A stretch of 64,000 nucleotides of DNA from Parashewanella spongiae (GTDB lineage: Bacteria; Pseudomonadota; Gammaproteobacteria; Enterobacterales; Shewanellaceae), in the NCBI RefSeq assembly GCF_004358345.1, contig NZ_CP037952.1:3472001-3536000 (forward strand), given 5' to 3'. The number at the start of each line of letters is the position of its first letter. Within the stretch, counting starts at the first letter, position 1. A program made the position numbers and the translations under genes. The notes beneath the pieces are model-generated. The model saw nothing but the letters and a program-made list of their open reading frames with translations, searched no databases and had not been told where the DNA came from. Below are positions 19,501-30,888 of this stretch, piece after piece.

Positions 19501-20877
19501 ATGATTAGTGTATTCGATATGTTCAAAATTGGCATTGGCCCATCTAGCTCTCATACAGTGGGTCCAATGAAAGCTGGTAAACTTTTCATGCAACATGTTG
19601 CAGATAAAGGTTTACTGGATCAAGTTGACGAGCTTCGCTCTGAATTATTTGGCTCTTTAGGTCAAACGGGCAAAGGCCATGGTACAGGTAAAGCTGTAAT
19701 ACTTGGTTTGATGGGAGAAGATCCTGAAACTGTCGACACGGATACCATTGACGCAACTCTTAAACAAACGGCTGAAACAGAACAACTCACTCTTGCTAAC
19801 GGTGAAAAAGTTATTTTCACTCGTGAGAACGGCATTACTTACCATAGAGACAAGAGTCTTCCAGCCCACGCAAATGCGATGACTTTATACGCTTATCATA
19901 ACGGCGAATGCATATATGAGCGTTCATATTATTCTGTTGGTGGCGGGTTTATTCTCGACGAAGATGAAATAAACCAACAAGACGCCTCACCAGCTACGCC
20001 AATTCACTGCGCGCCGTTTGATTTTCATAATGCAGCCGAGTTACTCGAACAATGCAGTAAAAATGGCTTATCAATTTCGTCTTTAATGCTTGAAAATGAA
20101 TTGAGCTTAGCTACAGAGTCTGAAGTAAAAGAAAAATTGTGGGCAATTTGGCAAACCATGAAAACCTGCATAGAGAAAGGTTATCACAAAGAAGGTTTGC
20201 TCCCTGGTGGATTAAAATTACGCCGGAGAGCACCAGCACTCTATCGTCGTTTGAAATCAGAAGGCAAAACTTGTAACGATCCATTAAACGCCATTGATTG
20301 GGTCGATTTATTCGCTTTGTCTGTAAATGAGCAAAACGCAGCGGGTGATCGTGTTGTTACGGCACCGACCAATGGCGCAGCAGGAATTATCCCTGCCGTA
20401 TTATGCTATTACGACACCTTTGTTGAAACTGTAGATGTTGATATTGCATCACGTTTCTTATTAACCGCAGCGGCAATCGGAATTCTTTATAAAAAGAATG
20501 CTTCGATTTCTGGCGCTGAAGTTGGCTGCCAAGGTGAAGTGGGAGTAGCCTGCTCGATGGCAGCTGGAGCATTGACCGAGATCATGGGTGGCACTGTAGA
20601 GCATGTTGAAAATGCCGCTGAAATTGGCATGGAGCACAATTTAGGGCTTACCTGTGATCCTGTAGGTGGTTTAGTGCAGGTTCCTTGTATTGAACGAAAC
20701 GCTATGGGCTCAATTAAAGCCATCAATGCTTCACGTATGGCATTAAAAGGCGATGGCAATCATAAAGTGTCATTAGACAAAGTCATCAAAACAATGATGG
20801 ATACAGGCCAAGACATGCGCAGTAAGTATAAAGAAACAGCTCAAGGCGGCTTAGCGGTTAATATTGTAGAGTGCTAA
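19501..20877 (+). CDS. sdaA: L-serine ammonia-lyase
   Basis: The 458-residue single-chain enzyme converts L-serine to pyruvate and ammonia with a [4Fe-4S] cluster. It opens with [24 protein letters not shown], which is diagnostic. [13 protein letters not shown] and the C-terminal half with [16 protein letters not shown] and [20 protein letters not shown] carry the cluster cysteines. The length matches E. coli SdaA/SdaB. It is monocistronic; repeat A follows 14 bases after the stop. Confidence 0.97.
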   Translation: MISVFDMFKIGIGPSSSHTVGPMKAGKLFMQHVADKGLLDQVDELRSELFGSLGQTGKGHGTGKAVILGLMGEDPETVDTDTIDATLKQTAETEQLTLANGEKVIFTRENGITYHRDKSLPAHANAMTLYAYHNGECIYERSYYSVGGGFILDEDEINQQDASPATPIHCAPFDFHNAAELLEQCSKNGLSISSLMLENELSLATESEVKEKLWAIWQTMKTCIEKGYHKEGLLPGGLKLRRRAPALYRRLKSEGKTCNDPLNAIDWVDLFALSVNEQNAAGDRVVTAPTNGAAGIIPAVLCYYDTFVETVDVDIASRFLLTAAAIGILYKKNASISGAEVGCQGEVGVACSMAAGALTEIMGGTVEHVENAAEIGMEHNLGLTCDPVGGLVQVPCIERNAMGSIKAINASRMALKGDGNHKVSLDKVIKTMMDTGQDMRSKYKETAQGGLAVNIVEC

Positions 20878-20890
20878 TTCAGGTATATTA

Positions 20891-21209
20891 ATACCAATTA
20901 CAGTAATTATATGCTCAACTCAGAGCTATGTATGTGCTCAAAGTACAATCGAAATTGATGAAGACATAGTTGTTCTATGTCAAGACATTTTTGAGAAGTA
21001 ATTTGAGCACATACAAGCTCCCGAAGGGCAAGACTAAAAGGTTCCATTACTGCGTTACAAGCACTTGAATTATCCCGACAAAAGCACGAAGTGCGTTGAA
21101 CGCCAGCTTTGTATGGCGGCCGTTAGGGTATATAGTACTTCGAGCTTGCGCCTTGCACTGAAACCCTTTAGCTCTTGCTGAGTGAGAGATTAATTACTGT
21201 AATTTGGTA
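20891..21209. repeat. Repeat A, copy 2
   Basis: It has the same ends as copy 1 (ATACCAATTACAGTAATTA ... TAATTACTGTAATTTGGTAA) but in reverse orientation. The interior includes CGCCAGCTTTGTATGGCGGCCG. The right end has one extra T. Confidence 0.88.
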
Positions 21210-21264
21210 ATAAGTTGATACTCAAAAACCACCAGTAGGCTAATGCCAATCAGATAATGGAAAA

Positions 21265-21342
21265 CGTCATACCTGCGAGGCAGGTATCAAGTGACTTAAG
21301 TAAAATCAAAGTCGCTAGGCTCCTGCCTTCGCAGGAGCGACG
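21265..21342. repeat. Short double-hairpin repeat
   Basis: Two hairpins lie back to back: ATACCTGCGAGGCAGGTAT and GCTCCTGCCTTCGCAGGAGC, both with ends of the CGTC type. A related unit with CCTGCGAACGCAGG lies at 59100-59224. It resembles a REP/MITE unit and could also end cysB transcription. Confidence 0.6.
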
Positions 21343-21375
21343 ATAATTTGTTGGTGTTTTTTTATATCAAACGAT

Positions 21376-22749
<1,374 letters not shown>

Positions 22750-23529
22750 ATGATATTTACCGTTGTACTCGTTGTCATCAGTGCGTTGTTATTACTCATT
22801 ATTGGTATTAATATCTTTCAACAACATAAACAACGAATTGACTCTGAACGTCGTGTGCAACACCAACGCCAACGAGCCATCATTGACGAAACAGAAGCCG
22901 TATTAGATAACATCGCTTTATTTCCATGTTCAGATGATGTGATGATTGTGCTTTATCGAAGACTTGCTGAAGCCGTTGAAATTGCTTCTAATGTCGCACA
23001 ACAGCCAAAACAACAAGAGTACCAACGCCGCCTCATTGATTTGCAAAACCAAATTCAACAACTGCTAAGCAGTAACACTAAAGCTCCTTCAATTGATAGC
23101 ATTCAAATTCCTGATAATGATAAGCAGCTCATAACTTTAGTTAAAATGCTGAAAAAATTAAAAGCGATATTACGTGTAGAGCATAGTAAAGGAAAAGTAG
23201 AGCCGAGCATTTTTACTGTTGAAGAGAACCGTATCAATAACATGCAACTGCGTATCAACGTTGATGCCATGCTTGATCGAGCAAAAGTCGCTAAGAACAT
23301 GAAGCAATATGGCTCTGCTAAGCAACTCGTTCATAAAGCGTTATCCACATTAAACGCCATTAAACTTAAGCATCCTGAAGATCCTTTTATTACTTTGAAG
23401 CATAAAGAAGCAAAAGAATTAGTGAATGAACTTGATGGTTCACAAGTAAAAAATACTCCAGCACCTTCAGTTAAATTAAACGGTGACACTGATATTGATG
23501 CTCTCTTTCAACCGAAGAAAAAATGGTAG
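22750..23529 (+). CDS. Membrane-anchored coiled-coil protein of unknown function
   Basis: The 259-residue protein has one N-terminal membrane helix (about 2-23, very hydrophobic), then a long polar helical region rich in Gln, Arg and Glu (about 25-220) likely to form a coiled coil, and ends with ALFQPKKKW. The anchor leaves the bulk in the cytoplasm or periplasm; topology is not clear. It matches no family I recognise. It ends at a bidirectional terminator shared with ompW. Confidence 0.7.
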   Translation: MIFTVVLVVISALLLLIIGINIFQQHKQRIDSERRVQHQRQRAIIDETEAVLDNIALFPCSDDVMIVLYRRLAEAVEIASNVAQQPKQQEYQRRLIDLQNQIQQLLSSNTKAPSIDSIQIPDNDKQLITLVKMLKKLKAILRVEHSKGKVEPSIFTVEENRINNMQLRINVDAMLDRAKVAKNMKQYGSAKQLVHKALSTLNAIKLKHPEDPFITLKHKEAKELVNELDGSQVKNTPAPSVKLNGDTDIDALFQPKKKW

Positions 23530-23555
23530 CCAACTGGTTTTATTTTAGATACTAA

Positions 23556-23578
23556 AAAGCACCTATAAAAGGTGCTTT
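23556..23578. terminator. Bidirectional terminator
   Basis: An 8-bp stem AAAGCACC / GGTGCTTT lies between two convergent genes. The T run is better on the minus strand (five T), so it serves ompW best, but it can end both transcripts. Confidence 0.8.
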
Positions 23579-23606
23579 AACTAGCAATAAAACGGTCTAA
23601 TTTGGA

Positions 23607-24260
23607 TTAGAACGTGTAACCAACGCTAACCATATAAACCATTGGGTTTATATCTGTTTCTATGCTCACATCTGCATTAAGCGCTGTTGAGTTGAACTTC
23701 ACATCAGTACCAATATCGGCATACCAAACTGAAGCATTGACCAACCAATTTTTATTTATTTGGTAATCAGCGCCAATTTGCGCAGCAAATCCCCAAGAGT
23801 TTTCAATGCTTAAGCTATTTAATCCTAAAGGTGCTGCTTTATCATTTTCGGTAAATTCATTATCAAAGAAATTAGTAAAATTGACACCCGCGCCAACATA
23901 AGGGCGGAACTTCGAGTTCGCATTACCAAAATAGTATTGAGCAACTAAAGTAGGTGGCAGTTGCTTAGTTTCAGCGATTTTCCCTACGCCTTCTAATGAA
24001 ACATCGTGTGTAAAAGGAGTCGCCGCTAATAACTCAACACCAAAGTTGTCCGTTACCATGTAACCAAAATTCAAGCCTAATTGAGTATTATTACTTACTT
24101 GGAACTCTCCAAAGCCTGCAACATCTTGGCTAGATTCATCAGGTGCAACATTGGCCACACCAGCACGCACGATAATATCACCAGCTTGATGGGCATGTGC
24201 TGCAAAACCAGCAGAAAGAAGACCAGCAGCAATTAAACTTTTAACGATATATTTGTTCAT
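23607..24260 (-). CDS. ompW: OmpW-family outer membrane protein
   Basis: The mature protein is an 8-stranded beta barrel. A signal peptide ending in AHAHA is visible, followed by GDIIVRAGVANVAPDESS, and the chain ends in VSVGYTF with the C-terminal Phe used for outer membrane assembly. The second of two adjacent ATGs (24260) has the better spacing to GGAG. Two FNR/CRP-type palindromes lie upstream, fitting the known oxygen control of ompW. Confidence 0.93.
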   Translation of the reverse strand: MNKYIVKSLIAAGLLSAGFAAHAHQAGDIIVRAGVANVAPDESSQDVAGFGEFQVSNNTQLGLNFGYMVTDNFGVELLAATPFTHDVSLEGVGKIAETKQLPPTLVAQYYFGNANSKFRPYVGAGVNFTNFFDNEFTENDKAAPLGLNSLSIENSWGFAAQIGADYQINKNWLVNASVWYADIGTDVKFNSTALNADVSIETDINPMVYMVSVGYTF

Positions 24261-24346
24261 CATTTAACTCCATTTAGGAAGAATTATGTTTATTCAGATA
24301 TGCATCTCAATTGCCGCTAATTTGCCAGAATGAAGGTGATAAAATG

Positions 24347-24360
24347 TTGATCCAAATCAA
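24347..24360. promoter_or_regulatory. Consensus FNR/EtrA box upstream of ompW
   Basis: TTGATCCAAATCAA matches the FNR consensus TTGAT-N4-ATCAA exactly. It is centred about 93 bases upstream of the ompW start. In Shewanella the FNR orthologue is EtrA. Regulation is inferred from the site. Confidence 0.75.
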
Positions 24361-24396
24361 CCGTATTTAGTCACAAATAACTCATTAGCACATATC

Positions 24397-24410
24397 ATGA
24401 TCGAGATCAT
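24397..24410. promoter_or_regulatory. Second FNR/CRP-like palindrome upstream of ompW
   Basis: ATGATCGAGATCAT has perfect ATGATC / GATCAT arms with a TGAT-N4-ATCA core. It lies 36 bases beyond the first box. It may be a second FNR-type or a weak CRP site. Confidence 0.5.
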
Positions 24411-24660
24411 AAAAGTGAGTCATATTGACAACTAAGTCTGATTTTTTGACACTCATATTGGATTTAGAGCCATCAATAAATACGGTTGTTAAACTGACAT
24501 TGAGCACATCTATTAAAAACCCAAAATTAATGAATGGTTACTCACTTTGCGTTGTAAAAATGTTCATATCGGTTAATTTTAAGTAAAACACAGATAAAAA
24601 GTGATTTTTTATTCAACCTTAACCGCATAACTATTCCGTGTGCGCAATGTCAGTTTAACT

Positions 24661-25213
24661 AGGGTCTGTTGAACTTTCGTGATTGTTTTTGCAGCGATAA
24701 ATTGGTTATTTTATGCAAGGTAGAGTTTGTGAGGTTTGGTTATTATCGACATACAAAACTGTCGTTACTTCGTTTCCAAATAAGAAAACGATAACTCAGC
24801 ATCTTTTATTTAGAAAGAGCGACCAATTTACGCTCTCTCTTTTTTCGATATTTTGAGCATTCACTGTTCTGTGTTATGACCAGCTCACTTAGATGGCTAA
24901 GCATCACTGCTCACGCCTTGAACCTAAAACATCAGTTGAACGCTGAGTATATGAGTAGCTGTTTGAGTCAATAAGATGACTTTATCATCATGGCTTTCAC
25001 CTAATGAGTGAAGTGCTCTACGCTCACAAGCTTGCTAAAATGGCTGCTATCTGCGTTATAACTTTTGCAAGTAGAATAACTACTTGCTGCAAGGTACGCC
25101 TTACTATCAGCCATTTTTTCTACGCTTGAGAACGCAGTCAACTGATGTTTCTAGGCTGAACAGATAAATGCTCAAATAGCACAAAATTTAATCCTGAAAG
25201 ATCAACAGACCCT
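24661..25213. repeat. Repeat D, copy 1, interrupted by repeat C
   Basis: Ends are AGGGTCTGTTGAACTTTC and the complement of GAAAGATCAACAGACCCT. Read as GGGTCTG...CAGACCC it is flanked by TA on both sides, as for Tc1/mariner or IS630-type non-autonomous elements. Its right half reappears at 61735-61843 without the insertion. The repeat C copy at 24923-25155 is inserted inside it. Confidence 0.8.
24923..25155. repeat. Repeat C, copy 2, nested in repeat D
   Basis: The 233-base copy has ends CCTAAAACATCAGTTGA and TCAACTGATGTTTCTAGG. Flanks TTGAA and CTGAA look like an imperfect 4-5-bp target duplication. The empty site can be read in the other repeat D copy (CTCCTTAAACAGATAAG). Confidence 0.85.
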
Positions 25214-25214
25214 A

Positions 25215-25246
25215 ATACCAATTACAGTAATTACTGTGTTTGGTAT
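25215..25246. repeat. Minimal repeat A (two ends fused)
   Basis: The 32-base sequence consists of a left end ATACCAATTACAGTAATTA joined directly to a right end TACTGTGTTTGGTAT. It looks like repeat A with its whole interior deleted. It starts 2 bases after repeat D. Confidence 0.65.
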
Positions 25247-25260
25247 AAGATTATGTGACT

Positions 25261-25833
25261 CTATTTATTACAAATAATAGATAAAAGAGGATATATTTTT
25301 TGCCAGTTTTTTTGTTCAATCCTTTGCTGGAAAGTTTTTATTTCTCGTTTCAAATTATGGGAGATGGTTAAATTAAATACTAAGTCTAAGCCAAATACTG
25401 ATACAAACTTTAACTCTCCATCAAGAAGTTTAATACCATTGGCGGTTTCTTGCTCTGGCCAATAACTCATGGCATCTGCTATTGATGTATAAGGAGCATC
25501 TCCATTCCTGATGTGCATTCTCGCTTGGTTTCTCACTGACCAAGGCACTTGTGGGGATAGAATAGTTAAAGCTTGTTCTATATTCTTTTCAGTTTGAATA
25601 GAAATATCATTCGGTTCAAAATATATAAAATCAACATCAGTTAAGGTATTGTCTGTTAGACAATGTAATTTATCCCAAACAAGGTTTCGAACAAAACCAG
25701 CTGCAAGCAAGTGCTCCTCAAGTTGAAACATTGCTGCAACTTGAGAAGCAGTCTTTAAAGCGTGCATTCTTACTTCATCGCTCTTAATCCATGACGTTAG
25801 CTGCTCTAACCTGTCACCTTGCCTATTAAGCAT
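25261..25833 (-). CDS. Nucleotidyltransferase-family protein (PF06042-like)
   Basis: The 190-residue protein contains LLAAGFVRNLVWDKLHCLTDN followed by TDVDFIYFEP, i.e. G-F-x-R-N, then D-x-D, as in the PF06042 nucleotidyltransferase family. The ending (KFVSVFGLDLVFNLTISHN) is also typical. The substrate is unknown. Its ATG overlaps the end of the upstream GGDEF/EAL gene by 8 bases, so translation is probably coupled. Confidence 0.8.
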   Translation of the reverse strand: MLNRQGDRLEQLTSWIKSDEVRMHALKTASQVAAMFQLEEHLLAAGFVRNLVWDKLHCLTDNTLTDVDFIYFEPNDISIQTEKNIEQALTILSPQVPWSVRNQARMHIRNGDAPYTSIADAMSYWPEQETANGIKLLDGELKFVSVFGLDLVFNLTISHNLKREIKTFQQRIEQKNWQKIYPLLSIICNK

Positions 25834-28800
25834 CGAGACTATCGCTTAAAAAAACATGATTCCTCTTTAATCTTTCATTGCAAAAAGTCATAAATTTTAA
25901 TTCCGTTAAAGGCTCAGAAATAAAGAATCCTTGTATTGCATAGCAGTGATTTTGCTGTAAAAAGTTGAGCTGATGTCTATTTTCAACACCTTCAGCGACA
26001 ATTTTCATATCCAGACTCTTTGCCATTGACTGAATCGCTTCAACCAATTGTGTTGCATCACTTTCATGAGGAATATCACTGATAAACGAACGATCAATTT
26101 TTAGAGTATCAAACGAAAAGCGCCGTAAATAACTCAAAGATGAGTAGCCAATACCGAAATCATCAACAGCGAGCCTAACACCAATATTATGCAGAATATC
26201 AAAGGTTTGTTGGTTTTCTTTTGTGTGTTCAATCAAGGTCGACTCGGTAAGCTCTAGCTCAAGAGCTGAAGGAGGAAGCTGGTGTAACGTGAGTGCTAAC
26301 CTAACATCATCAATAATGGCTTGGCTGCGTAATTGCTTACTAGAAACATTAACTGAAACATATTCAGGGCCATTCTCAATTTTCAGCCACTGTTTCACTT
26401 GTCCACAAGCTTGATCTAACACCCATTCCCCAAATAAGTTAATTAATCCAATTGACTCAGCAAGTGGAATAAATTGCTCAGGCGATACCTCGCCCAATTT
26501 CTCACTGTCCCACCTAAGCAAGGCTTCTGCACCAATCACGCGACCTGAAAAACCGGAAATTATGGGTTGATAAACGATGTAAAGCTCATCTCGTCTTAGT
26601 GCGTAACGTAGCTCATTTTCCATCGTTAGCCGTTCTTCAATCGCCAAACTCATTGTGGTGGAATAGAGCTTATAAGAATTGCGCCCAGATAACTTACTTT
26701 CGTACATTGCGGCATCAGCATTTTTAGTCAAAGATTCGTAGTCGATACCATCGCTTGGGAATCTGGCCAATCCTATGCTACACCCAACAACCACTTCATA
26801 ATGTTGAAGTAAAATAGTTTTAGAGCAAACGTTGATCACCTGTTTAGCAAGTTTTTCGGCGTTTTTCACCGATTCAGGAGAAGATAGAATAATTACAAAT
26901 TCATCTCCTCCTAGTCTTCCGACTATATCAGGTGCTGAAATTACACTTTTAATCCTGTGTGATATCTGCTTTAAAAGTTCATCTCCTGCATTATGGCCAA
27001 AACTGTCATTTACTTTTTTAAAATCATCAAGATCAAGCAACATCAACACTATTGAGTCACGAGTTTGTTTGGCCTTATTAATTGCAGTTGTTAGTCGTTC
27101 GAATGCCATGCTCCGATTAGGCAAACCTGTTAAGTCATCAAAATTTGCTTTTTGATAGAGCTGATCTTGATAATTACGCTGCTGAGTTAAATTAGTGATG
27201 GAAGTGATCACTCCTTCGCCTTCAGCAAACTCTACAATTTTAGACGATAGAGAACACCACAAAAAACGCCCTGAATCATTTCGCAATTTAATTTCAAAGT
27301 TATCAACTCGACTTTCTTGGTTAAGCAAGTCTAAAAATAATGCACGTTCTTTTAAATCAGCATAAAAATCAGTGACGCAACGCTTTACGAGATCTTCGCC
27401 TGAAGAAAGTAATTCTTCTGCTCTCGAGTTCGCATAAAGGATAATTCCAGATTGCGGTTGACTAATAATCACTGCAATAGGGGCTGAACTCACAATCGAA
27501 TGAAAATGAGCTTGAGATTCAATCAGCGACTTACCTGTACGCCACACACGATTACTCTCTCTATATTGCAGCCAAAAGCTAAAAATTATACTTATAATAA
27601 AAAGCGAAAGGATCAAAATGATCGACTGAATACCTTTTGCAAAATTCTGTTGTTTGGAACTTAAACTGATCCATAAATAGTTATCTAAGCTAGGTAGCGG
27701 CGCTCTCACGCTATCTCTGTTTGAGCGATTCATCACGCCAGATGAATACAAAGGCTGTGCTAATCCATCTTGCACACTCACTGTATATTTACTTTGAATA
27801 TGAGTAGGAACAAGATGAGAGATAAGTTTTGGTAGTGAATAAACAGCACCAAGAGTACCTATGAATTCATCATTTTTAAAAATGGGGACATAAAACTCAA
27901 AAGCCGCGTCACCTTGTATTACACGAAAGGGTTTAGTAAAAATTGTCCGCTTTGTATTTTTAGCTAGTCGAGATGCTCGCTTCGGCTCTGGTAGCGATAG
28001 TGTTAACCCTATAACATGCTTGTTTGGTTCATAAGGCGCTGTATGTTTTATCACAAAATTTTCATCCGAAAGCGTAACGTTAATAAGGCTAGGATGGTCT
28101 AATGAATATTGGGTAACTTTACTTACAAATCCTTCTTCTGATATTCGTTTTTCTGCTAATTCGACGGCCAATATTTCTAAATAGGCTTTATTAGAATCCA
28201 ATTGATTTTCGATATCATTGATCACCGCTGAGATATTTTGGTTTAATGTATTATTGGCTGACTGTTGGTTATGGCTCTGAACAAAATAAATCAATGCAAT
28301 ACAAGCCATTACAATCGCAATCGTCGCGAGAGCCGGCAATAGCAATGTAGGCTTAGCTGGTTTTATTGAATCAATGAGCCCACTCGATAACTTTCCTTTT
28401 GTTAACCCAAACTCCAACAATAAACGTTCTGAAGATTTTGACATCTTAAAGTGGTGGTAAAATGCATAAGTTGCACCTAAAAAAAGTAATAAAAAAGCAC
28501 CAACAAACATTTGAAACATACTCGAATGTTTTTTAACTTCACCAAACGATTTTTTGTATTCAGTAGCAATCTCCCAATATCCATTGGGTAAATCAACTTT
28601 TCGAGTCATCGCCGAGCGAGAAAACAATACAGGATCGCCATAAAACACTTCACCAGAATCGCCTCGAAGAGCAATATTTAACCTTGAGTTTTCATGTAAT
28701 AGACCAATTGTTTTAAGTGAAGGAATAACATCAATAACTACCGCAACAACGCCCCAAAGCTCATTTTTGTGAAAAACAGGTAAACGTGCTACGACACCTA

Positions 28801-29284
28801 AGCCTCCCTGTCTTAATTGATAAGGCGCTGAATTAGTAACTTTTCGAGTTTCTATTGCCTGATTAACTGCAGCAAACACTACCTGATCTGTTGGCTCTAA
28901 TAAATTATGCCCAATTGCGTTTGTGTTTGCATCAAGTGGAAAAATATCAGAAACAATACAGTTAGGAGCAATACTAAAGGCTCTGATTCCTTCATTTGAT
29001 TTATAAAGCGCTGACATAAAGTTATGTACACGCTGCTTACTAGGTTGACCAAAGTCACTATCAATGTCTAACTCGGCTTCAATGGCTGTCGCTAAACTAT
29101 GGACAAGATGAAATCGTTGAGATATGAGTTCATTTAGATTGGAAACTTGTTGATTAAGTTCTTTTTCAGAGCTGGCATGGTGGTTATCAAATAAGTAATC
29201 ATCATACCAATGAGTTATCTGGTTCCAAATAATGACGGTAAAGCATAATATAAATATTGATACAACTTTCTTATTAAAAAACAT
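25826..29284 (-). CDS. Membrane sensor with two periplasmic domains, PAS, GGDEF and EAL
   Basis: The 1152-residue protein has membrane helices at about 8-24, 255-277, 308-330 and 542-565. They enclose two separate extracytoplasmic sensor regions, the first CHASE-like (RVHNFMSALYKSNEGIRAFSIAPN ... LWGVVAVVIDV is split here by intervening sequence), the second of similar type (IFKNDEFIGTLGAVYSL). A PAS domain (about 580-700), GGDEF (motif GRLGGDEF near 790) and EAL (GAEALLRW near 920, DDFGIGYSS) follow. Both catalytic motifs look intact; no RxxD site precedes GGDEF. It probably turns envelope signals into c-di-GMP changes. Confidence 0.88.
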   Translation of the reverse strand: MFFNKKVVSIFILCFTVIIWNQITHWYDDYLFDNHHASSEKELNQQVSNLNELISQRFHLVHSLATAIEAELDIDSDFGQPSKQRVHNFMSALYKSNEGIRAFSIAPNCIVSDIFPLDANTNAIGHNLLEPTDQVVFAAVNQAIETRKVTNSAPYQLRQGGLGVVARLPVFHKNELWGVVAVVIDVIPSLKTIGLLHENSRLNIALRGDSGEVFYGDPVLFSRSAMTRKVDLPNGYWEIATEYKKSFGEVKKHSSMFQMFVGAFLLLFLGATYAFYHHFKMSKSSERLLLEFGLTKGKLSSGLIDSIKPAKPTLLLPALATIAIVMACIALIYFVQSHNQQSANNTLNQNISAVINDIENQLDSNKAYLEILAVELAEKRISEEGFVSKVTQYSLDHPSLINVTLSDENFVIKHTAPYEPNKHVIGLTLSLPEPKRASRLAKNTKRTIFTKPFRVIQGDAAFEFYVPIFKNDEFIGTLGAVYSLPKLISHLVPTHIQSKYTVSVQDGLAQPLYSSGVMNRSNRDSVRAPLPSLDNYLWISLSSKQQNFAKGIQSIILILSLFIISIIFSFWLQYRESNRVWRTGKSLIESQAHFHSIVSSAPIAVIISQPQSGIILYANSRAEELLSSGEDLVKRCVTDFYADLKERALFLDLLNQESRVDNFEIKLRNDSGRFLWCSLSSKIVEFAEGEGVITSITNLTQQRNYQDQLYQKANFDDLTGLPNRSMAFERLTTAINKAKQTRDSIVLMLLDLDDFKKVNDSFGHNAGDELLKQISHRIKSVISAPDIVGRLGGDEFVIILSSPESVKNAEKLAKQVINVCSKTILLQHYEVVVGCSIGLARFPSDGIDYESLTKNADAAMYESKLSGRNSYKLYSTTMSLAIEERLTMENELRYALRRDELYIVYQPIISGFSGRVIGAEALLRWDSEKLGEVSPEQFIPLAESIGLINLFGEWVLDQACGQVKQWLKIENGPEYVSVNVSSKQLRSQAIIDDVRLALTLHQLPPSALELELTESTLIEHTKENQQTFDILHNIGVRLAVDDFGIGYSSLSYLRRFSFDTLKIDRSFISDIPHESDATQLVEAIQSMAKSLDMKIVAEGVENRHQLNFLQQNHCYAIQGFFISEPLTELKFMTFCNERLKRNHVFLSDSLDA

Positions 29285-29495
29285 AGTATTAATTTTTCAT
29301 TCTTCGAATTTGAGTAGTCAATAAACAGTAAAATCAATACACAAATGTTTATTCTATTACCAGATTGAGGTAAGCATTATAACGAATTTTAAATGAAATG
29401 ACGTTCAAATAAAGCTATCTATTACAAAAGCCTTATTACAATTCAGTAGCAACAACAACTTCGCTTTTAGCCAACGAGATTGTAATAAGTACCCA

Positions 29496-29879
29496 TCATT
29501 TTTTTACCATTTTCATTAATATTTCAACAGTATAGGAACCATTATTAATAATTTGATATCGGTCATAAGTCTGGAAAAGTAATTGGCCTTGATTTTTGAT
29601 CAAGGCAACTACACCATAATTTATCGACTTATCAATGCTTTTAGATGGCAAAATAAATTTGAATGGAATAGGTGCTCTCGCCACATTAAAATTCTTTTGG
29701 GCAATAATGACTCCAGGAGTGTCCAAATCAATAATGGCAATTGTCACTGTACTTCCCGGTGGCAACATCACCCGTTCGTTATAACCCGCTGCACCATTAA
29801 TCACGATTGGCGGTTCTTCTGTTACTGTGACACAAGCCGCCAAAGTCGTTAAGATAAATAGCATGATGAGTTTTTTCAT
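29496..29879 (-). CDS. ybaY: YbaY-family lipoprotein
   Basis: The 127-residue protein has a lipoprotein signal ending in LAAC (Cys16). The mature part, [21 protein letters not shown] ... [13 protein letters not shown], matches the YbaY/YscW-type beta-sandwich domain (PF09619). YbaY proteins are linked to glycan and lipid envelope functions, without a proven reaction. Its start overlaps the tesB stop by 4 bases, the same tesB-ybaY pairing as in E. coli. Confidence 0.88.
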   Translation of the reverse strand: MKKLIMLFILTTLAACVTVTEEPPIVINGAAGYNERVMLPPGSTVTIAIIDLDTPGVIIAQKNFNVARAPIPFKFILPSKSIDKSINYGVVALIKNQGQLLFQTYDRYQIINNGSYTVEILMKMVKK

Positions 29880-30748
29880 TGTTTCACTTCCTCTGTCATT
29901 CTTAGCAAGCCTTCCTGTGTGGCTGAAGCTATTAAGTCACCATTTTGGTTGAAAAACTGCCCTCTAACAAAGCCCCGTCCACCACTTGCATTTGGGCTTT
30001 CGATACAAAATAACAACCACTCATTTAAATCTACTTTCCTATGGAACCACATGGAGTGATCAATCGTTGCCATTCTCATACCCGGAGTAAAAAATGATAC
30101 ACCGTGTGGCTGAGCAGCCGTGATCAGAAAATTAAAATCTGAAGCATAAGCGAGTAGATAATCATGAATGCAAGAATTATCTGGCATATTGCCGCTTGCC
30201 CGTAACCAAACATAGCGTACAGGCTCAGAAACTTTAGAAGAAAATGGATCAGACGGTTCTACAAGCCGCATTTCTAGCGGCGAATCGGCCTTGAGCCTGT
30301 CTAATAAAGCTTTAGGCATTTTACCCACCATTGACTCTGCCAGTTGCTGCTGGTTCATCAAACCATCCGGCCCTGCAACGCTAGGCATAACATCATGATG
30401 CTCAAATCCTTTTTCAGGTTCTTGAAACGAGCAACTCATATAAAAAATAGGACGACCATTTTGAATGGCTTGAACACGTCTAGCACTAAAACTCCCACCA
30501 TCACGCATGTTCTCAACATCATAAATAACGGGTTTGTTATGATCTCCTGCGCGCAAGAAATAAGAATGTAAAGAGTGGACTCGCCTACTGGAAGGGACGG
30601 TTTGCTTTGCAGCAGACAATGCTTGCCCCATCACTTGTCCGCCAAACAGATGCCCAAAGCCTAAATCTTGGCTTTGCCCTCGGAACAAGCCCATTTCTAT
30701 TTGCTCTAAAGATAATAAAGATAACAAGTTATCTAAAGCCTTACTCAT
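29876..30748 (-). CDS. tesB: Acyl-CoA thioesterase II
   Basis: The 290-residue double hot-dog thioesterase hydrolyses medium and long acyl-CoA. It starts [18 protein letters not shown], and contains [13 protein letters not shown] and [12 protein letters not shown] in the first hot-dog, and [10 protein letters not shown] with the conserved Asp and [14 protein letters not shown] in the second. The ATG at 30748 is preferred to an upstream TTG. Its stop overlaps the ybaY start. Confidence 0.95.
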   Translation of the reverse strand: MSKALDNLLSLLSLEQIEMGLFRGQSQDLGFGHLFGGQVMGQALSAAKQTVPSSRRVHSLHSYFLRAGDHNKPVIYDVENMRDGGSFSARRVQAIQNGRPIFYMSCSFQEPEKGFEHHDVMPSVAGPDGLMNQQQLAESMVGKMPKALLDRLKADSPLEMRLVEPSDPFSSKVSEPVRYVWLRASGNMPDNSCIHDYLLAYASDFNFLITAAQPHGVSFFTPGMRMATIDHSMWFHRKVDLNEWLLFCIESPNASGGRGFVRGQFFNQNGDLIASATQEGLLRMTEEVKQ

Positions 30749-30888
30749 AAAATCCCACAAAATACATTGACATGAAAAACAAGATTAACTCAAATAGTTT
30801 ATCGACACTACGAATAATTCCCTTTCACATTATTACGGCCAAAGCGTACAATTCTATTTCCGAAAATAACAAGCACACACTTAATATG

